64,000 bases of DNA from NCBI GenBank assembly GCA_031415695.1, contig JANOSH010000020.1, forward strand, positions 215,370 through 279,369, read 5' to 3'. Of this stretch, positions 41,533 through 51,220 are shown one piece after another (position 1 is the stretch's first letter; each line of letters starts with the position of its first letter). A model generated the notes under the pieces. It had not been told where the DNA came from. It did not search any database and was given only the letters and a program-made list of their open reading frames with translations. This DNA comes from JANOSH01 sp031415695 (GTDB taxonomy: Bacteria; Actinomycetota; Acidimicrobiia; Acidimicrobiales; Ilumatobacteraceae). Both the position numbers and the translations under genes were made by a program.

Positions 41533-43098
41533 TTACCCGTAGAGGTAGACCGCAGACCTGGCTCGGCTCAGCCCGACGAAGACAACCCGATCTTCCTCGT
41601 TGTCACGGTCGAGGCCAGCGAGCAGCCGCTTCGCTAGGTCATCGGTTCTGACCAGGCCCACGCGTTCCCATTCTCGGCCCTTCGCTGCGTGGATCGAGAC
41701 GCCGCGAACTCGCCTTGCGCTGTCGCTTCCGACCAGCTTGGCGAAGCCGAGACGATGCTCGACGTCTTCAAGCCAACTCTTGTCGCTCGCCTTCGCCCTG
41801 AGCGACGCGGCAAACGATCGCCGAAAGGATTTTCGTGTAACTCCCGCCTCGTCGAACGCATCCTCGACGGCGTCCACAAGACTGTTCATGCTCGGAGCCG
41901 CAATCAGGCAATTGCGAACGTCGGGAAAGGATGCTCTGCCAGTGAAGTCGAGAGACATGCCGAGCATGATGGCCAAGTGCGACTCCCCTCCAACGTCTGG
42001 TCCACGGAGCAGTTGCTGGTAGCCCAGCTCGACGATGGCGTGCGTGCACGAATGGAGAGCGCCGAGCCGATCCGGACGGACGCCTGGAATCCGGAGGTGC
42101 TCCCAATTTCGGCCGAGGACGATGTCGAGCGGCGCATCGATGGTCGTCCACTGCGGAAGCGCAAGTGTCTTCGTCGTGCGTGCTCGATCACACAGCTCTG
42201 ACATCTCCGGAGAGTGGCGCAGCGAGACGGTCAAGGTCAGTGGCGAGTCGTCGTCGCCGCCCACGCCTGCTGCCCAGGTTGTGAGGGCGCTGGTGTCCGA
42301 CGATTCTCGAAAGTCGAATATCGCTTGCCAGGGGTCGCCAAGGAGCGAGACCGACGACGCGCCGGCGCGCAGTTGCTTCCAAAGTTTGACGTCTTCCTCA
42401 TTGGCATCGAAGCACTCATCCACGATGATTTCCCGCCATCGGCTCCTCACATAGTCGACCACGAGATCCCGGCATTTCGGATTCATCCTTGAGCTGATCA
42501 CGAAGTCGCGAATGTCTTGATGAGTCCATGTGCCGCTGAGTAGCTCGGCGCGCTTGTCTTTGATATCGAAGCAGTTTCCGCGTGTTGGATGAGCGAGCAG
42601 GCTGACGGTAGGCCCCTTCTTCCGAAATGTGCCAAGAGCCGCACGCTGGTATCGCCGATCGTCCGCGGGCTTTCGGCGGGATCGCCCATCAGACGGCTTC
42701 GCAACCCACACTGCCCTCTCGTGCCCCTGCCAAGAGTCAAGGACCGCACTGATGCCGTCGAGGGCCTTCAGCTCGGGGCCAAGTAGTCCGTGCGAAGCAA
42801 GAAGCTCGAACAGGTGTCGCGCGAGTTGGTCGATGGTCCAGCACGCGTGCGGCCATCGCAAAGAATTCGGGCCGAACCGACGGTCGATTCGATCGCGAAG
42901 CTCGTTCGTTGCCTCCCTCGTGTACGCGCATACGAGGACACCTCGATCATCGCCTGCACCACCGAACGCCAGTCGCCCGAAGCGTTCAGCGATCGTTGCG
43001 GTCTTACCTGCACCGGCGCACGCTTCCACGAGAGCGAACGGCCTGATGTGAGTCGCTACTCGGTGTTGCTCGTCAGTCGGCTTGAATTTGTTCGTCAT
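41533..43098 (-). CDS. gajB: UvrD/Rep-like helicase, Gabija GajB-like
   Basis: The 521-aa SF1A helicase has EACAGAGKTATIAERF (Walker A, 25-40), CAYTREATNEL, IIVDECFDANEED (Walker B), LLGDPWQAIFDFR, SIHAAKGREWERV and FVGLSRARSAVYL. The start MTNKFKP overlaps the OLD-nuclease gene by 26 bp. OLD nuclease directly followed by a short UvrD helicase is the Gabija architecture. In Gabija the helicase works with GajA against phage DNA. It is the last gene of the long minus-strand defence operon. Confidence 0.85.
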   Translation of the reverse strand: MTNKFKPTDEQHRVATHIRPFALVEACAGAGKTATIAERFGRLAFGGAGDDRGVLVCAYTREATNELRDRIDRRFGPNSLRWPHACWTIDQLARHLFELLASHGLLGPELKALDGISAVLDSWQGHERAVWVAKPSDGRSRRKPADDRRYQRAALGTFRKKGPTVSLLAHPTRGNCFDIKDKRAELLSGTWTHQDIRDFVISSRMNPKCRDLVVDYVRSRWREIIVDECFDANEEDVKLWKQLRAGASSVSLLGDPWQAIFDFRESSDTSALTTWAAGVGGDDDSPLTLTVSLRHSPEMSELCDRARTTKTLALPQWTTIDAPLDIVLGRNWEHLRIPGVRPDRLGALHSCTHAIVELGYQQLLRGPDVGGESHLAIMLGMSLDFTGRASFPDVRNCLIAAPSMNSLVDAVEDAFDEAGVTRKSFRRSFAASLRAKASDKSWLEDVEHRLGFAKLVGSDSARRVRGVSIHAAKGREWERVGLVRTDDLAKRLLAGLDRDNEEDRVVFVGLSRARSAVYLYG

Positions 43099-45109
43099 CC
43101 GTACCGTTGTCTTCGAGTCGCAAGCGGTTCGTTCGCTGGTCGAAGCCGTCCCAAAGAAACGAGAAAGCTGCCGAGAGACGATCGGGGACATTGAGGGCCG
43201 CACCGTTCGTTTGGGAGATCGCGTCTGCGATCCGCAGGCTCACAATGCCCTTGCGCCGCTTGCCGGCGCCTGACTGGAAGTAGCGGTCCACGGAATCGAG
43301 TGTCCATCCGGCATCAGTGACAGCCGGACATTCGAGCGGATCATCGATCTCGTTCTCATCATCGCCATCAAACTCGCCGTTGTCCGCTGCGACGGGTGGC
43401 GTCACACCAATCGCAGCCGCCACCAAGTCGGCATTGACTCGCCACAACGCGGGCTCAAGAGTCGGATGAAGCTGGAACACACCGACAGTCTCCGGCTTGT
43501 ACTGCTTCTGCCACGTCGGATCGCTGGGTGGATTGTCGTTGAGCCACTGTTCGGTCAGCGTCGGCCGAGGGTCACCCTTCTTGGCCGGTTTCGGTCGACG
43601 ATCGGAATCGCGCACAACCGCTACCCGCCACGCGATTTCATGGCCGGTTGTCGCGAGTAAGCGCACCGGCCATTCGCCAACCTTCTGGTTCATTGGAACG
43701 ATCGACAGCGCATCAACGAACCTTCGCTTCGCAATGCGGAGCGAAGGTTCTGCATCACCGTCAGCCCATGCAAGTCCGAATCGACGCAAGAGCAGCGCAT
43801 CGGTCGGACCTTCCACGAGCATCACCTCATCAGCGAAGACCGCCGCTGAACGGGTTGCGTCGAGATGCAGGCGAAGTAGCCGCTGGGTGTCGTCCCACAC
43901 CTTTTCACCCAAAGCATTGCGCAGCTCGACGAGTGGAACGGGATTGGCGAGGTACGTGGATGCATCGGCGTTGAGCCGCTGACCGGGCATGACGACAATC
44001 TCGGCGGGTTCGGCCATCGCAAGAATTTCAGGCGAGTGCGTCGTCACGATGACTTGGAGCGTTGGCATGATCAGGACGAGGCGACGCAATTCTTGAAGGA
44101 CCCCGGCCTGAAGCTGCGGATGCAGGTGGGCTTCGGGCTCCTCAACCAGCAGCACGAAGAGTGGGGTCCCGAGGGGGAAAACGTCACCATCACCTTGGGC
44201 TTCGGCGCTCGCCTCGCTATCGTCCGCCGCGCTAGGCAAAGCGGCTGCAGAGTGATCGAAGTCGTCACCATCAGCATCACCAAACTGGTCTCCCTGGCTG
44301 TGACTTGGAGTTGCGTCGGGCACCGACCCATCGCCAGATCGCGGGAGCGCTGTGAGAATGGCCGAAAGGTACAGAAGGTTGGCGTATCCGAGGCCGGAGA
44401 GGTCGAGTCGCCGAGCGGTCTCTTTCGCCTCCTCTCCAAGTAGCAGTTCGAGGATTCGCGCGAGTAGCCGCTGGTTCATCGCTGATGTGCCAACGTGCGG
44501 CACCTGATTCGCCGTCCCGGCCGACACGCTGGTCATCCGCTCCCGAAGTCTCCGCTCCAACTCGAGGACGAGCGGGTCCTCAACAATGGAGTTGAGAAGC
44601 GCTTTCGCCCGGTGGTAGAGGCCGGGGAGATCTGCGGCGACCGCGGGATCTGCGGCGACTGTTCGAAGGAGTTGGACGATGAGGAGCGAGTTCTCCCGGC
44701 CGAGTTCGAGCGCCGGCTGGCGGTCCGCAGGCAGGTAAATTGCCATCACGTTCTTGAGTGTGTCGTCGAAGAGCGATCCTGCAGACTCCCGGGTGAACGA
44801 AGCTCTGCCCTGCTTACGCGCGACCTTCAGTGCGAGCCGCGGCCCATTCGCTGCAAGCATGTCGGATGCCGCCCCACCGGAGGCCGCAAAAGTCAGCTCG
44901 ATCCGACCGAAGTTCCCGTGAACGACTTCCGCAATCGGCCGCGGAATCTGCGGAAAGCGGTTCGGGAAGCCTTGGTAGATCGCATCGCAGATCGTTGTCT
45001 TGCCTGAGTTGTTGCCGCCGACGATGACCGCCAAGCGCCCCGGCAGCGACAGTCGGAAGGGTGCTTCGGCCGCTCGATAGCGCTCGACCTCAATCTGCGA
45101 CAGGTACAT
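43073..45109 (-). CDS. gajA: OLD-family ATPase/TOPRIM nuclease, Gabija GajA-like
   Basis: The 678-aa OLD protein has an ABC-type ATPase with Walker A GGNNSGKTT at 31-39, and a late signature/Walker B LLVEEPEAHLHPQ with VIVTTHSPEI (H-switch). A C-terminal TOPRIM domain follows with MLVEGPTDALLL (catalytic Glu) and VVRDSDRRP (DxD). Two acidic inserts (about 265-310 and 590-615) make it longer than the 578-aa reference GajA. Class 2 OLD plus adjacent UvrD defines Gabija. The gene lies 38 bp after the DUF499 gene, which suggests co-transcription. Confidence 0.87.
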   Translation of the reverse strand: MYLSQIEVERYRAAEAPFRLSLPGRLAVIVGGNNSGKTTICDAIYQGFPNRFPQIPRPIAEVVHGNFGRIELTFAASGGAASDMLAANGPRLALKVARKQGRASFTRESAGSLFDDTLKNVMAIYLPADRQPALELGRENSLLIVQLLRTVAADPAVAADLPGLYHRAKALLNSIVEDPLVLELERRLRERMTSVSAGTANQVPHVGTSAMNQRLLARILELLLGEEAKETARRLDLSGLGYANLLYLSAILTALPRSGDGSVPDATPSHSQGDQFGDADGDDFDHSAAALPSAADDSEASAEAQGDGDVFPLGTPLFVLLVEEPEAHLHPQLQAGVLQELRRLVLIMPTLQVIVTTHSPEILAMAEPAEIVVMPGQRLNADASTYLANPVPLVELRNALGEKVWDDTQRLLRLHLDATRSAAVFADEVMLVEGPTDALLLRRFGLAWADGDAEPSLRIAKRRFVDALSIVPMNQKVGEWPVRLLATTGHEIAWRVAVVRDSDRRPKPAKKGDPRPTLTEQWLNDNPPSDPTWQKQYKPETVGVFQLHPTLEPALWRVNADLVAAAIGVTPPVAADNGEFDGDDENEIDDPLECPAVTDAGWTLDSVDRYFQSGAGKRRKGIVSLRIADAISQTNGAALNVPDRLSAAFSFLWDGFDQRTNRLRLEDNGTDDEQIQAD

Positions 45110-45147
45110 GTCGAATGCGTCCGTATCGGTGAAAATTCATTTGGGCC

Positions 45148-48100
45148 CTACTCCCGCTCGAACGACGAGGTGTCGATCTTGAGGGTGCGGGCGTTTTCGC
45201 TGACGGTGCGGACGACGGATTCGGTGAAGCCGTCGGCGTGGCGGGCTTGGATCTCGACGGTGACTTCGAGGTCGGTGCCGAGTTGGCCGGCGAGGTTGGT
45301 GATGATTTCGGTGGCGATCTTGGCGAAGTCGCGCTGGGCTCGCTCGGGGTCGAGTTTGGCCACGGCGTAGTACCGGCGGACGGCGGTGTCGACAGGGTCA
45401 GGGGTCGATCGCGGCTGGCCGACAGGGGCGTCGAGTGGCCGGGTCTGTCCGGCTTCCTCGTGCTTCAGGCGAACGGATTCGAGATCGGCAGCAATTTGCT
45501 CGACTGCCGGTCGTGGCTTGACGACGAGGCTGGTCCCGGTGACAGTTCCGGCGAATTCGCCGATGGTGAGCCCGGCGTAGCGGCCAGCGGCATCGACGGC
45601 ATCGGCGACGGCGAAGCCGTGCTGCTCCCAGGTGATCGAGGCCGGTCCTTGCCTGACGGTCGCTTGGAGTACCTCATTCTTCTGAAGTCTGGGAAGGTAG
45701 GGATAGCGAGCGAAAGCGTCCCAGAGCGCGTTGACGGTGGTGTGTCCGCCATCCCACAACGACGCAAGCGCCGCACCGGGGTTGAGTAGCCCGCGGAGCA
45801 GCTCTGCTGAGTAGGCGATACCGAGGGCCCCGTCCTTGACCAGCTTGCGCGACGCGGGGAGCGCCAACTGAGCGACGGGTTTGCCAGCGCGAACATCGAC
45901 TTGCCCTTCGGACCGCATCACTTCCCACTCGATCGGGCCGGTGGGGTCGGGCTGATGTGGGACGAGGAGCCATTGGTAGGTTTCGGCCAGGCGACGCTCA
46001 ACGGTTCTATCGGCGTCAGATTCCTTCGAGTCGGCTTGATTGCGTTGGAATGCGTCGAGGCCGAGCTGTTCCCAGCGTGCGTGGATGTCGCGCCAGGCGA
46101 GGTGCTCAGCAACACCGCGTTCGAGTTCTTCGAGCCGCTTCACGTCCGGGGCGAGGAATACCAGCATGTTGCGGAACTGGCGTTGGCCGCTGCTGCGTTG
46201 TTCAAGCAGCGTCCGCGCCGCTGCCAGCGCGGGCGACGCGATGTCGCGGTTGGCGTGAGCTGTGTTCGGGGCCAGCACGACCAGCCGGGTGTCGGCATCA
46301 TCGGGTACCTCGGCCGGACTGGCGGGGCACACATGGACCCCGACGAACTCGCCTCGTTCCCGGGTGGCAGCGCGGACGCGTTCAAGGATGTGCGCGTGAA
46401 CTTCGTCGCGCCGCGATGAAAGGAACTGCTCAATGAGGTCGCGGGCTCGGCGAGCCACGGAGGCTTGGGTGCCGTACCAGTAGCGAGCACCTTCGACGTA
46501 CAGGTAGGACGAGCGATCCGTGAGTCGGCTGAGCGCGTCGCCGTAAGTAGCGACCGACTCGCCGGGCAGAGCACAACCGAGCTTCACCCGCTGGAGTTCC
46601 ACACCACGGTTGGCTGATGCAGCCCCCTTCGGTGCCGTCGCGAGGAAGACGGTGCGAGCCGATCGGCGGGCCGCTCCGTAGCGACCGAGGTTGGGGAACT
46701 CAACGTCAACTTTGTGCGGCACGGAAGTTGGGCCGTCGATGTCGGTGTCGATGATTGCTTGCCATGTGTAGTCGAGGTTGCGGGCGAGTTCGGTCTGCAC
46801 CGCCGTGTCGTCGAGCGGGATGCTGGCCGGAAGAATCAACGGTGACTGGTCACCGGCTGCCCACAAGGCGGAGATGACTGCGGCCATCAGTCGCAGCACG
46901 CCGCGGGTGCGTTGGAATCCTTCGAGCGTTGACCAATCCTCGTAGAGGCGGGCGAACAGCTCGGGATGGATTGGGTACGCAGCTTTCATCCGGTTGATGT
47001 AGTCGGCGTCGCGAGTTTCGGCGGGAAATTCTGCGGCCTGCGTTCGATAGAACTCGCCAAACGCTCGGGCAGTGGCGTCACGGAATTTCACCCGATCGAC
47101 CGGCACCGGTTGGAACAGTCGTCGGCGGACGATCTCGAAGCTTTCCTCGGCAGATGCTGGGCGCCAGGGTGTTTCGGTGCGCCCAATCACGTTGCCGAGA
47201 CGACGAGCAGCCTCTTGCCCGGCGACTCCACCGACTTCGGATTCCGAGCCGATCGGTGCCGTGCCCGGTCGAGCCGGGTCATCGGAGACCGGCAACGAGA
47301 CCACGAGCAACGTGCCGGGCACCGTGATGGCGGCGTCTGCGAGCGTCTGGGCAAACGAGAACTGCGTCTCGAACAGTCCGCCCGGGAGTAGCTCGCGGGT
47401 CTCGAAAAGTTGGCGGGCGTAGGCGACCCATTCGTCGATCAAGATCAGGCACGGGCCGCACAAGGTGAACACGTCGGCCATGGCGCGGCCGGGGTTCGTG
47501 CCGGTGCGGTCCGCCTCGGCGACGAGGTCGAAGGCGTCGGCTCCGCCGAGTTGCCATGCGATCTCGCCCCACAACGTGTTGACGACGGTGCCGTCAGGTT
47601 TGGTTTCGGGTTGGCCCGGCGACAGCTCGGTGCCGACGATCACGGCGCGCCGCACCGTTGGGATCGTCACGGTGCCGGCCTCCGCTAGGAGGTCCTGTAC
47701 CTCCTGAGGGAACTGGCTAATCGCCAGCCCGGAACAAAGGTGGAAGAGCGCGATCATCGAGTGGGTCTTGCCGCCACCGAAGTTCGTCTGGAGGTCGATG
47801 ACGGGCGCGCCACCGCTACTCGTCATCCGGCGAGCAGCCTGGGTAAGTAGCGCCCGCAGCCCGGTCGTCAGATAGGTACGCCGAAAGAATTCGACTGGGT
47901 CCTTGTACTCCGCCAAGCCCTTACCCGCAGCGACCTGGGCGAGGTTCGCGGCGAACTCGGCGACGTCGTACCGGCCCTGGGCAACATCATCGTGGGGTTG
48001 AGCGACCTCTCGCCACGGGCGCAGCCCCGCGGCGGGCTCGGTGAACATCGCCTCGGGCTTCGGGGTCACACGACGGGCTTCAGCCTCAAGCTTTTGCCGC

Positions 48101-48489
48101 ATCAACTCAGTCTTTGATGCGCCAACCTCAGATGCCTCGGGCGCGTCGATCAGGACAAGGAACTCTTCGATCCGATCGAGCGCCTTGTACGCCGCGTCGA
48201 CGCTGAACGGCTGGTTGTGTGCGTAATCATTGCGAGCAGAACGAACGAGGTCGAGCAGGCTGCGGCCCTTCGAACCGATCTCGGCCTTGAACACGTCCTG
48301 GTAGCTGTCGAACACAATGGCGATCAAGGCTGACGGGTCAGACTCGACGTTCTGGCCAGCGTACGCCGCTTTCCAATTGCCGCCAGCGGGTGACCGCTTG
48401 GTCATCCGCCGATCAACCCACACACCCATCGCCGGACCGAGATGAGCGTCAAGAGCGCGCCCGACCCGGTCCCGATTGTTTACCGCCAT
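45148..48489 (-). CDS. HEPN-DUF499 ATPase of a defence cassette
   Basis: The 1113-aa protein has an N-terminal Swt1-like HEPN domain, residues 1-115, with RNase-type R86-x4-H91 (RNDYAH). The DUF499 AAA ATPase follows with Walker A NFGGGKTH (236-243), Walker B CLILIDEWVAYAR near 410, and RTETPWRPA. C-terminal helical regions end with a domain containing TVEIQARHADGF. DUF499 proteins are encoded with DUF1156 methyltransferases and SNF2 helicases in phage-defence regions. AAAGGTG before the ATG at 48489 supports the start. It lies 13 bp after the methyltransferase gene. Confidence 0.82.
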   Translation of the reverse strand: MAVNNRDRVGRALDAHLGPAMGVWVDRRMTKRSPAGGNWKAAYAGQNVESDPSALIAIVFDSYQDVFKAEIGSKGRSLLDLVRSARNDYAHNQPFSVDAAYKALDRIEEFLVLIDAPEASEVGASKTELMRQKLEAEARRVTPKPEAMFTEPAAGLRPWREVAQPHDDVAQGRYDVAEFAANLAQVAAGKGLAEYKDPVEFFRRTYLTTGLRALLTQAARRMTSSGGAPVIDLQTNFGGGKTHSMIALFHLCSGLAISQFPQEVQDLLAEAGTVTIPTVRRAVIVGTELSPGQPETKPDGTVVNTLWGEIAWQLGGADAFDLVAEADRTGTNPGRAMADVFTLCGPCLILIDEWVAYARQLFETRELLPGGLFETQFSFAQTLADAAITVPGTLLVVSLPVSDDPARPGTAPIGSESEVGGVAGQEAARRLGNVIGRTETPWRPASAEESFEIVRRRLFQPVPVDRVKFRDATARAFGEFYRTQAAEFPAETRDADYINRMKAAYPIHPELFARLYEDWSTLEGFQRTRGVLRLMAAVISALWAAGDQSPLILPASIPLDDTAVQTELARNLDYTWQAIIDTDIDGPTSVPHKVDVEFPNLGRYGAARRSARTVFLATAPKGAASANRGVELQRVKLGCALPGESVATYGDALSRLTDRSSYLYVEGARYWYGTQASVARRARDLIEQFLSSRRDEVHAHILERVRAATRERGEFVGVHVCPASPAEVPDDADTRLVVLAPNTAHANRDIASPALAAARTLLEQRSSGQRQFRNMLVFLAPDVKRLEELERGVAEHLAWRDIHARWEQLGLDAFQRNQADSKESDADRTVERRLAETYQWLLVPHQPDPTGPIEWEVMRSEGQVDVRAGKPVAQLALPASRKLVKDGALGIAYSAELLRGLLNPGAALASLWDGGHTTVNALWDAFARYPYLPRLQKNEVLQATVRQGPASITWEQHGFAVADAVDAAGRYAGLTIGEFAGTVTGTSLVVKPRPAVEQIAADLESVRLKHEEAGQTRPLDAPVGQPRSTPDPVDTAVRRYYAVAKLDPERAQRDFAKIATEIITNLAGQLGTDLEVTVEIQARHADGFTESVVRTVSENARTLKIDTSSFERE

Positions 48490-48502
48490 GATTCGGCACC
48501 TT

Positions 48503-51220
48503 TCATAACAACGTCCCCTGTCCGGGCGGTGGGGCTGCCGCAACACGCTGCAACTCGGGCCACTCGGCACCGAGCGCGTTGTACGGACCTGCCTCTTTGG
48601 CCCACTTTTTCGACTCGCAGATCTGGAACAACCGATACGCCAGATCGCGGGCGGCGTCACCGAGCCCGCCGACGTTGGCGAGCAGCTCCCCCGCAGACGC
48701 GGTGCCTTCGTCAAGCCGACGGATCAGTTGCTGGCACACTTCCCACACCGTCACCCGAGTATCGGTCGCCGGGTCCCAATCTCTCGGCAACTCGGCCCGT
48801 GACAACAACGACACTTTGCCAGCCGACGACTTGGCCACACCGGCGCGAACTAGGCCGTCTACGCTCACGTTTTTCGCTCGGGCTAGGTCATCGGCTCGGC
48901 CGAACTGCCCCTCGTCGTGACCATATTCCGAGAACCATGCGACCGCCCATCGCGTGAACTCGTCAAATTCCCCTTCTTGCTCGGCCGACACCTCATCGAG
49001 CACCTGGTTGATGAGGGCAAGTGCCGTTCGCACAGTCATCGCCGACCCGTCGGGCTCGACGACCTTCGCATACGAGGAAAACACCGCCATTCCCGGGCCA
49101 ATTGCCGCCTGAGCAAGGTCTACCGGGGCAATCCCTCCGGACTGAAGCACTCGAAGATCGCCTCCAAGACGGGCCTTGAGACTCTGCATGAAGGCCCGAC
49201 GATCAGTAACTCCAGCAGCGACGGAACGCGGCCGGCACACTAGAATTATTGACGAGGCGAGGGCGTTCGTACCTGAAGCAATCATTCGCCCCGCCTTCTC
49301 TGTTCTCATTGGCCACGTCCCACTGACGACCAGACGGTTGTCAACGAGTCCTTGCAGCATCTTTTCCCACCCAGTCGACGCCACCGTGCTTCCGTCCCCT
49401 CCATCGTCGCTCTCGCTCTGCTTGAAGGCGTAGAAAATCGTGATCGGTGTGTCGCTGCGGCCTTGCTCGGCAGCATGGCGGAAGACGTCGCGAAATCCCG
49501 ACTCGAAGTGTGCCTCTGCCCGAGGCCTACTGCCGTTGAACCGGTAGGGAGTCGCGATCAGCTCGGATGACTTTGGAGTAAGCATCGTCGACAGGAGGTC
49601 GCGATGGGCGGTGGAAAGCGATCGCCGTAGCCAGATGTAGAAGAAGTCAGAGAGGTCTGCATAGCCGATATTGTCGTAATACGGCGGATCGGTAGCTATG
49701 GCGAGGCCATCGAATTTTCGATCCACTGCGGAGATCTGCGTCGCAACCCCTGGTTGGCCTAACGGAAGTCTGCCTAACGAGCCGCACACCGCCGCCAGGG
49801 CCGACTGGATATCGCCCGCGGCATTGGCGAATGGGTTGCATTCTGTGAAATCCCAGGTCATCGGGATCGCCTGCCGTGAGAACGTCGACCGCGAGGCACC
49901 CGTTCCGTGTGACGACCTCCAGCTCACGATCGTCGAGAGGTCGTCGGCGGCATTACTCACACCGAAGGCGAGATACGTCGCGATTGCATCGGAGTACTGG
50001 CTGTCTCCCTGGGCGTCTTTGTGGGCTCGTTCGGCAGTTTCTGACACCAGATCGCTAAGAGTGCAGAGCGCAACTAATTGTCGTTCGGTGAACAGGTCGG
50101 CGTGGTGTGTCATCCCGTACGCCTGAACACGGAATCCCAGAGCTTGTTCCGGCAACTCGGTGTCGGGGAAGTCGGGCGGCCTGGTTACGTCGGCAGCATC
50201 AGTATGCAATTGTGACGGGGATAGATAGAACCGCTGACGATCTCCGTTCGCAACGATCGCCATCAGCTGAGCGGACATTCGCCCGGAGCGTCCCTCACCT
50301 CGGATGTGCCCGAACTCGACGGGTACCTCGCAGACGAGGCAGGTCGCACCCGTTCGAAGGACCGACCCTTCAACGGGAGGACCGTCTGGGCCATGCCCAA
50401 TCTCGAATCGGACGCGTCGGCGGTCTGGCTCGGCGATCGGCCGCACCCACGTTTCCTTCCCCTTCGCCTTGCTGACCCAGAACGAGCGCACGAGCGGCAT
50501 GGTTGAGCGGCAGGCGGGGTTCGGGCATGTCACCGTGCGGGCCCACAGCCAAGCGACAACTTTTGCCTCACGGCCATCCGGGAGCGTCGCCTTCGGGTAC
50601 AGATGGCCGATGCGGCGTTCGGCTTCGTCGCGCATCCATTTGCCGTACAGCCGAACATCTTCGGCGAGGCCTTGGGCACCCGTCCACGACTTCAGCCCGC
50701 TTGGGTCGGCGTCGGGGTGGACGGGCGGGCGGTTGGCGAACTTCGGCGGGATCTCGATGAGCGCTTTGTTGATGAGCACGGCGACGGGGTTGAGGTCGCT
50801 GGCGTGGGCTTCAAGTCCGAGGCGTTGGGCTTCGAGCGGGATCGAACCTCCGCCCGCAAACGGGTCAACGATCGCGGGCGGGCCATCGGGGTAGCAGCGG
50901 CGGATCTCGGCGCGGGCTTCTTCGAGGATCTTCTCGTCGTTGGAGGCTTCCCATGGCACGAGCCTTCGGATGATGTCGAAGAGTCGCTCCCGCTCGATCT
51001 CCTGTGCCTCGGGAGTCGAGAACTGTTCTGGATGGGCGGAGGGGTCATCCACAAGTTGAGCGAAGAGCACCGCACGGCATGCGGCGAGGGGACGGCGTGC
51101 CCACCACAAGTGCAAGGTTGACGGGTGGCCGTGACGGATCGACTTTTCCCGTGCGGCTTCGCGGTTGATGACGTCGAGCGGGAGGGCGACCTCGATGAGC
51201 TTGGTCGGGTAGCTGGTCAC
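48503..51220 (-). CDS. DUF1156 adenine-specific DNA methyltransferase
   Basis: The 905-aa methyltransferase begins with DUF1156 (KLIEVALPLDVINREAAREK, LHLWWARRPLAACRAVLFA). SAM motif I is VDPFAGGGSIPLEAQRLG at 118-135. Catalytic motif IV is DPPYYDNIGYADLSDFFYIW about two-thirds through. Together these indicate N6-adenine or N4-cytosine methylation of host DNA, the self-marking arm of a restriction-like system. The GTG at 51220 overlaps the DUF4143 ATPase stop (GTGA), fixing the start; upstream frame sequence is Arg-rich noise. Confidence 0.88.
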   Translation of the reverse strand: MTSYPTKLIEVALPLDVINREAAREKSIRHGHPSTLHLWWARRPLAACRAVLFAQLVDDPSAHPEQFSTPEAQEIERERLFDIIRRLVPWEASNDEKILEEARAEIRRCYPDGPPAIVDPFAGGGSIPLEAQRLGLEAHASDLNPVAVLINKALIEIPPKFANRPPVHPDADPSGLKSWTGAQGLAEDVRLYGKWMRDEAERRIGHLYPKATLPDGREAKVVAWLWARTVTCPNPACRSTMPLVRSFWVSKAKGKETWVRPIAEPDRRRVRFEIGHGPDGPPVEGSVLRTGATCLVCEVPVEFGHIRGEGRSGRMSAQLMAIVANGDRQRFYLSPSQLHTDAADVTRPPDFPDTELPEQALGFRVQAYGMTHHADLFTERQLVALCTLSDLVSETAERAHKDAQGDSQYSDAIATYLAFGVSNAADDLSTIVSWRSSHGTGASRSTFSRQAIPMTWDFTECNPFANAAGDIQSALAAVCGSLGRLPLGQPGVATQISAVDRKFDGLAIATDPPYYDNIGYADLSDFFYIWLRRSLSTAHRDLLSTMLTPKSSELIATPYRFNGSRPRAEAHFESGFRDVFRHAAEQGRSDTPITIFYAFKQSESDDGGDGSTVASTGWEKMLQGLVDNRLVVSGTWPMRTEKAGRMIASGTNALASSIILVCRPRSVAAGVTDRRAFMQSLKARLGGDLRVLQSGGIAPVDLAQAAIGPGMAVFSSYAKVVEPDGSAMTVRTALALINQVLDEVSAEQEGEFDEFTRWAVAWFSEYGHDEGQFGRADDLARAKNVSVDGLVRAGVAKSSAGKVSLLSRAELPRDWDPATDTRVTVWEVCQQLIRRLDEGTASAGELLANVGGLGDAARDLAYRLFQICESKKWAKEAGPYNALGAEWPELQRVAAAPPPGQGTLL

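Noticed and set aside
45238..45789. 183-codon plus-strand frame inside the DUF499 gene
   Set aside because: Gly/Asp/Val-rich antisense shadow of a confident 1113-aa gene.
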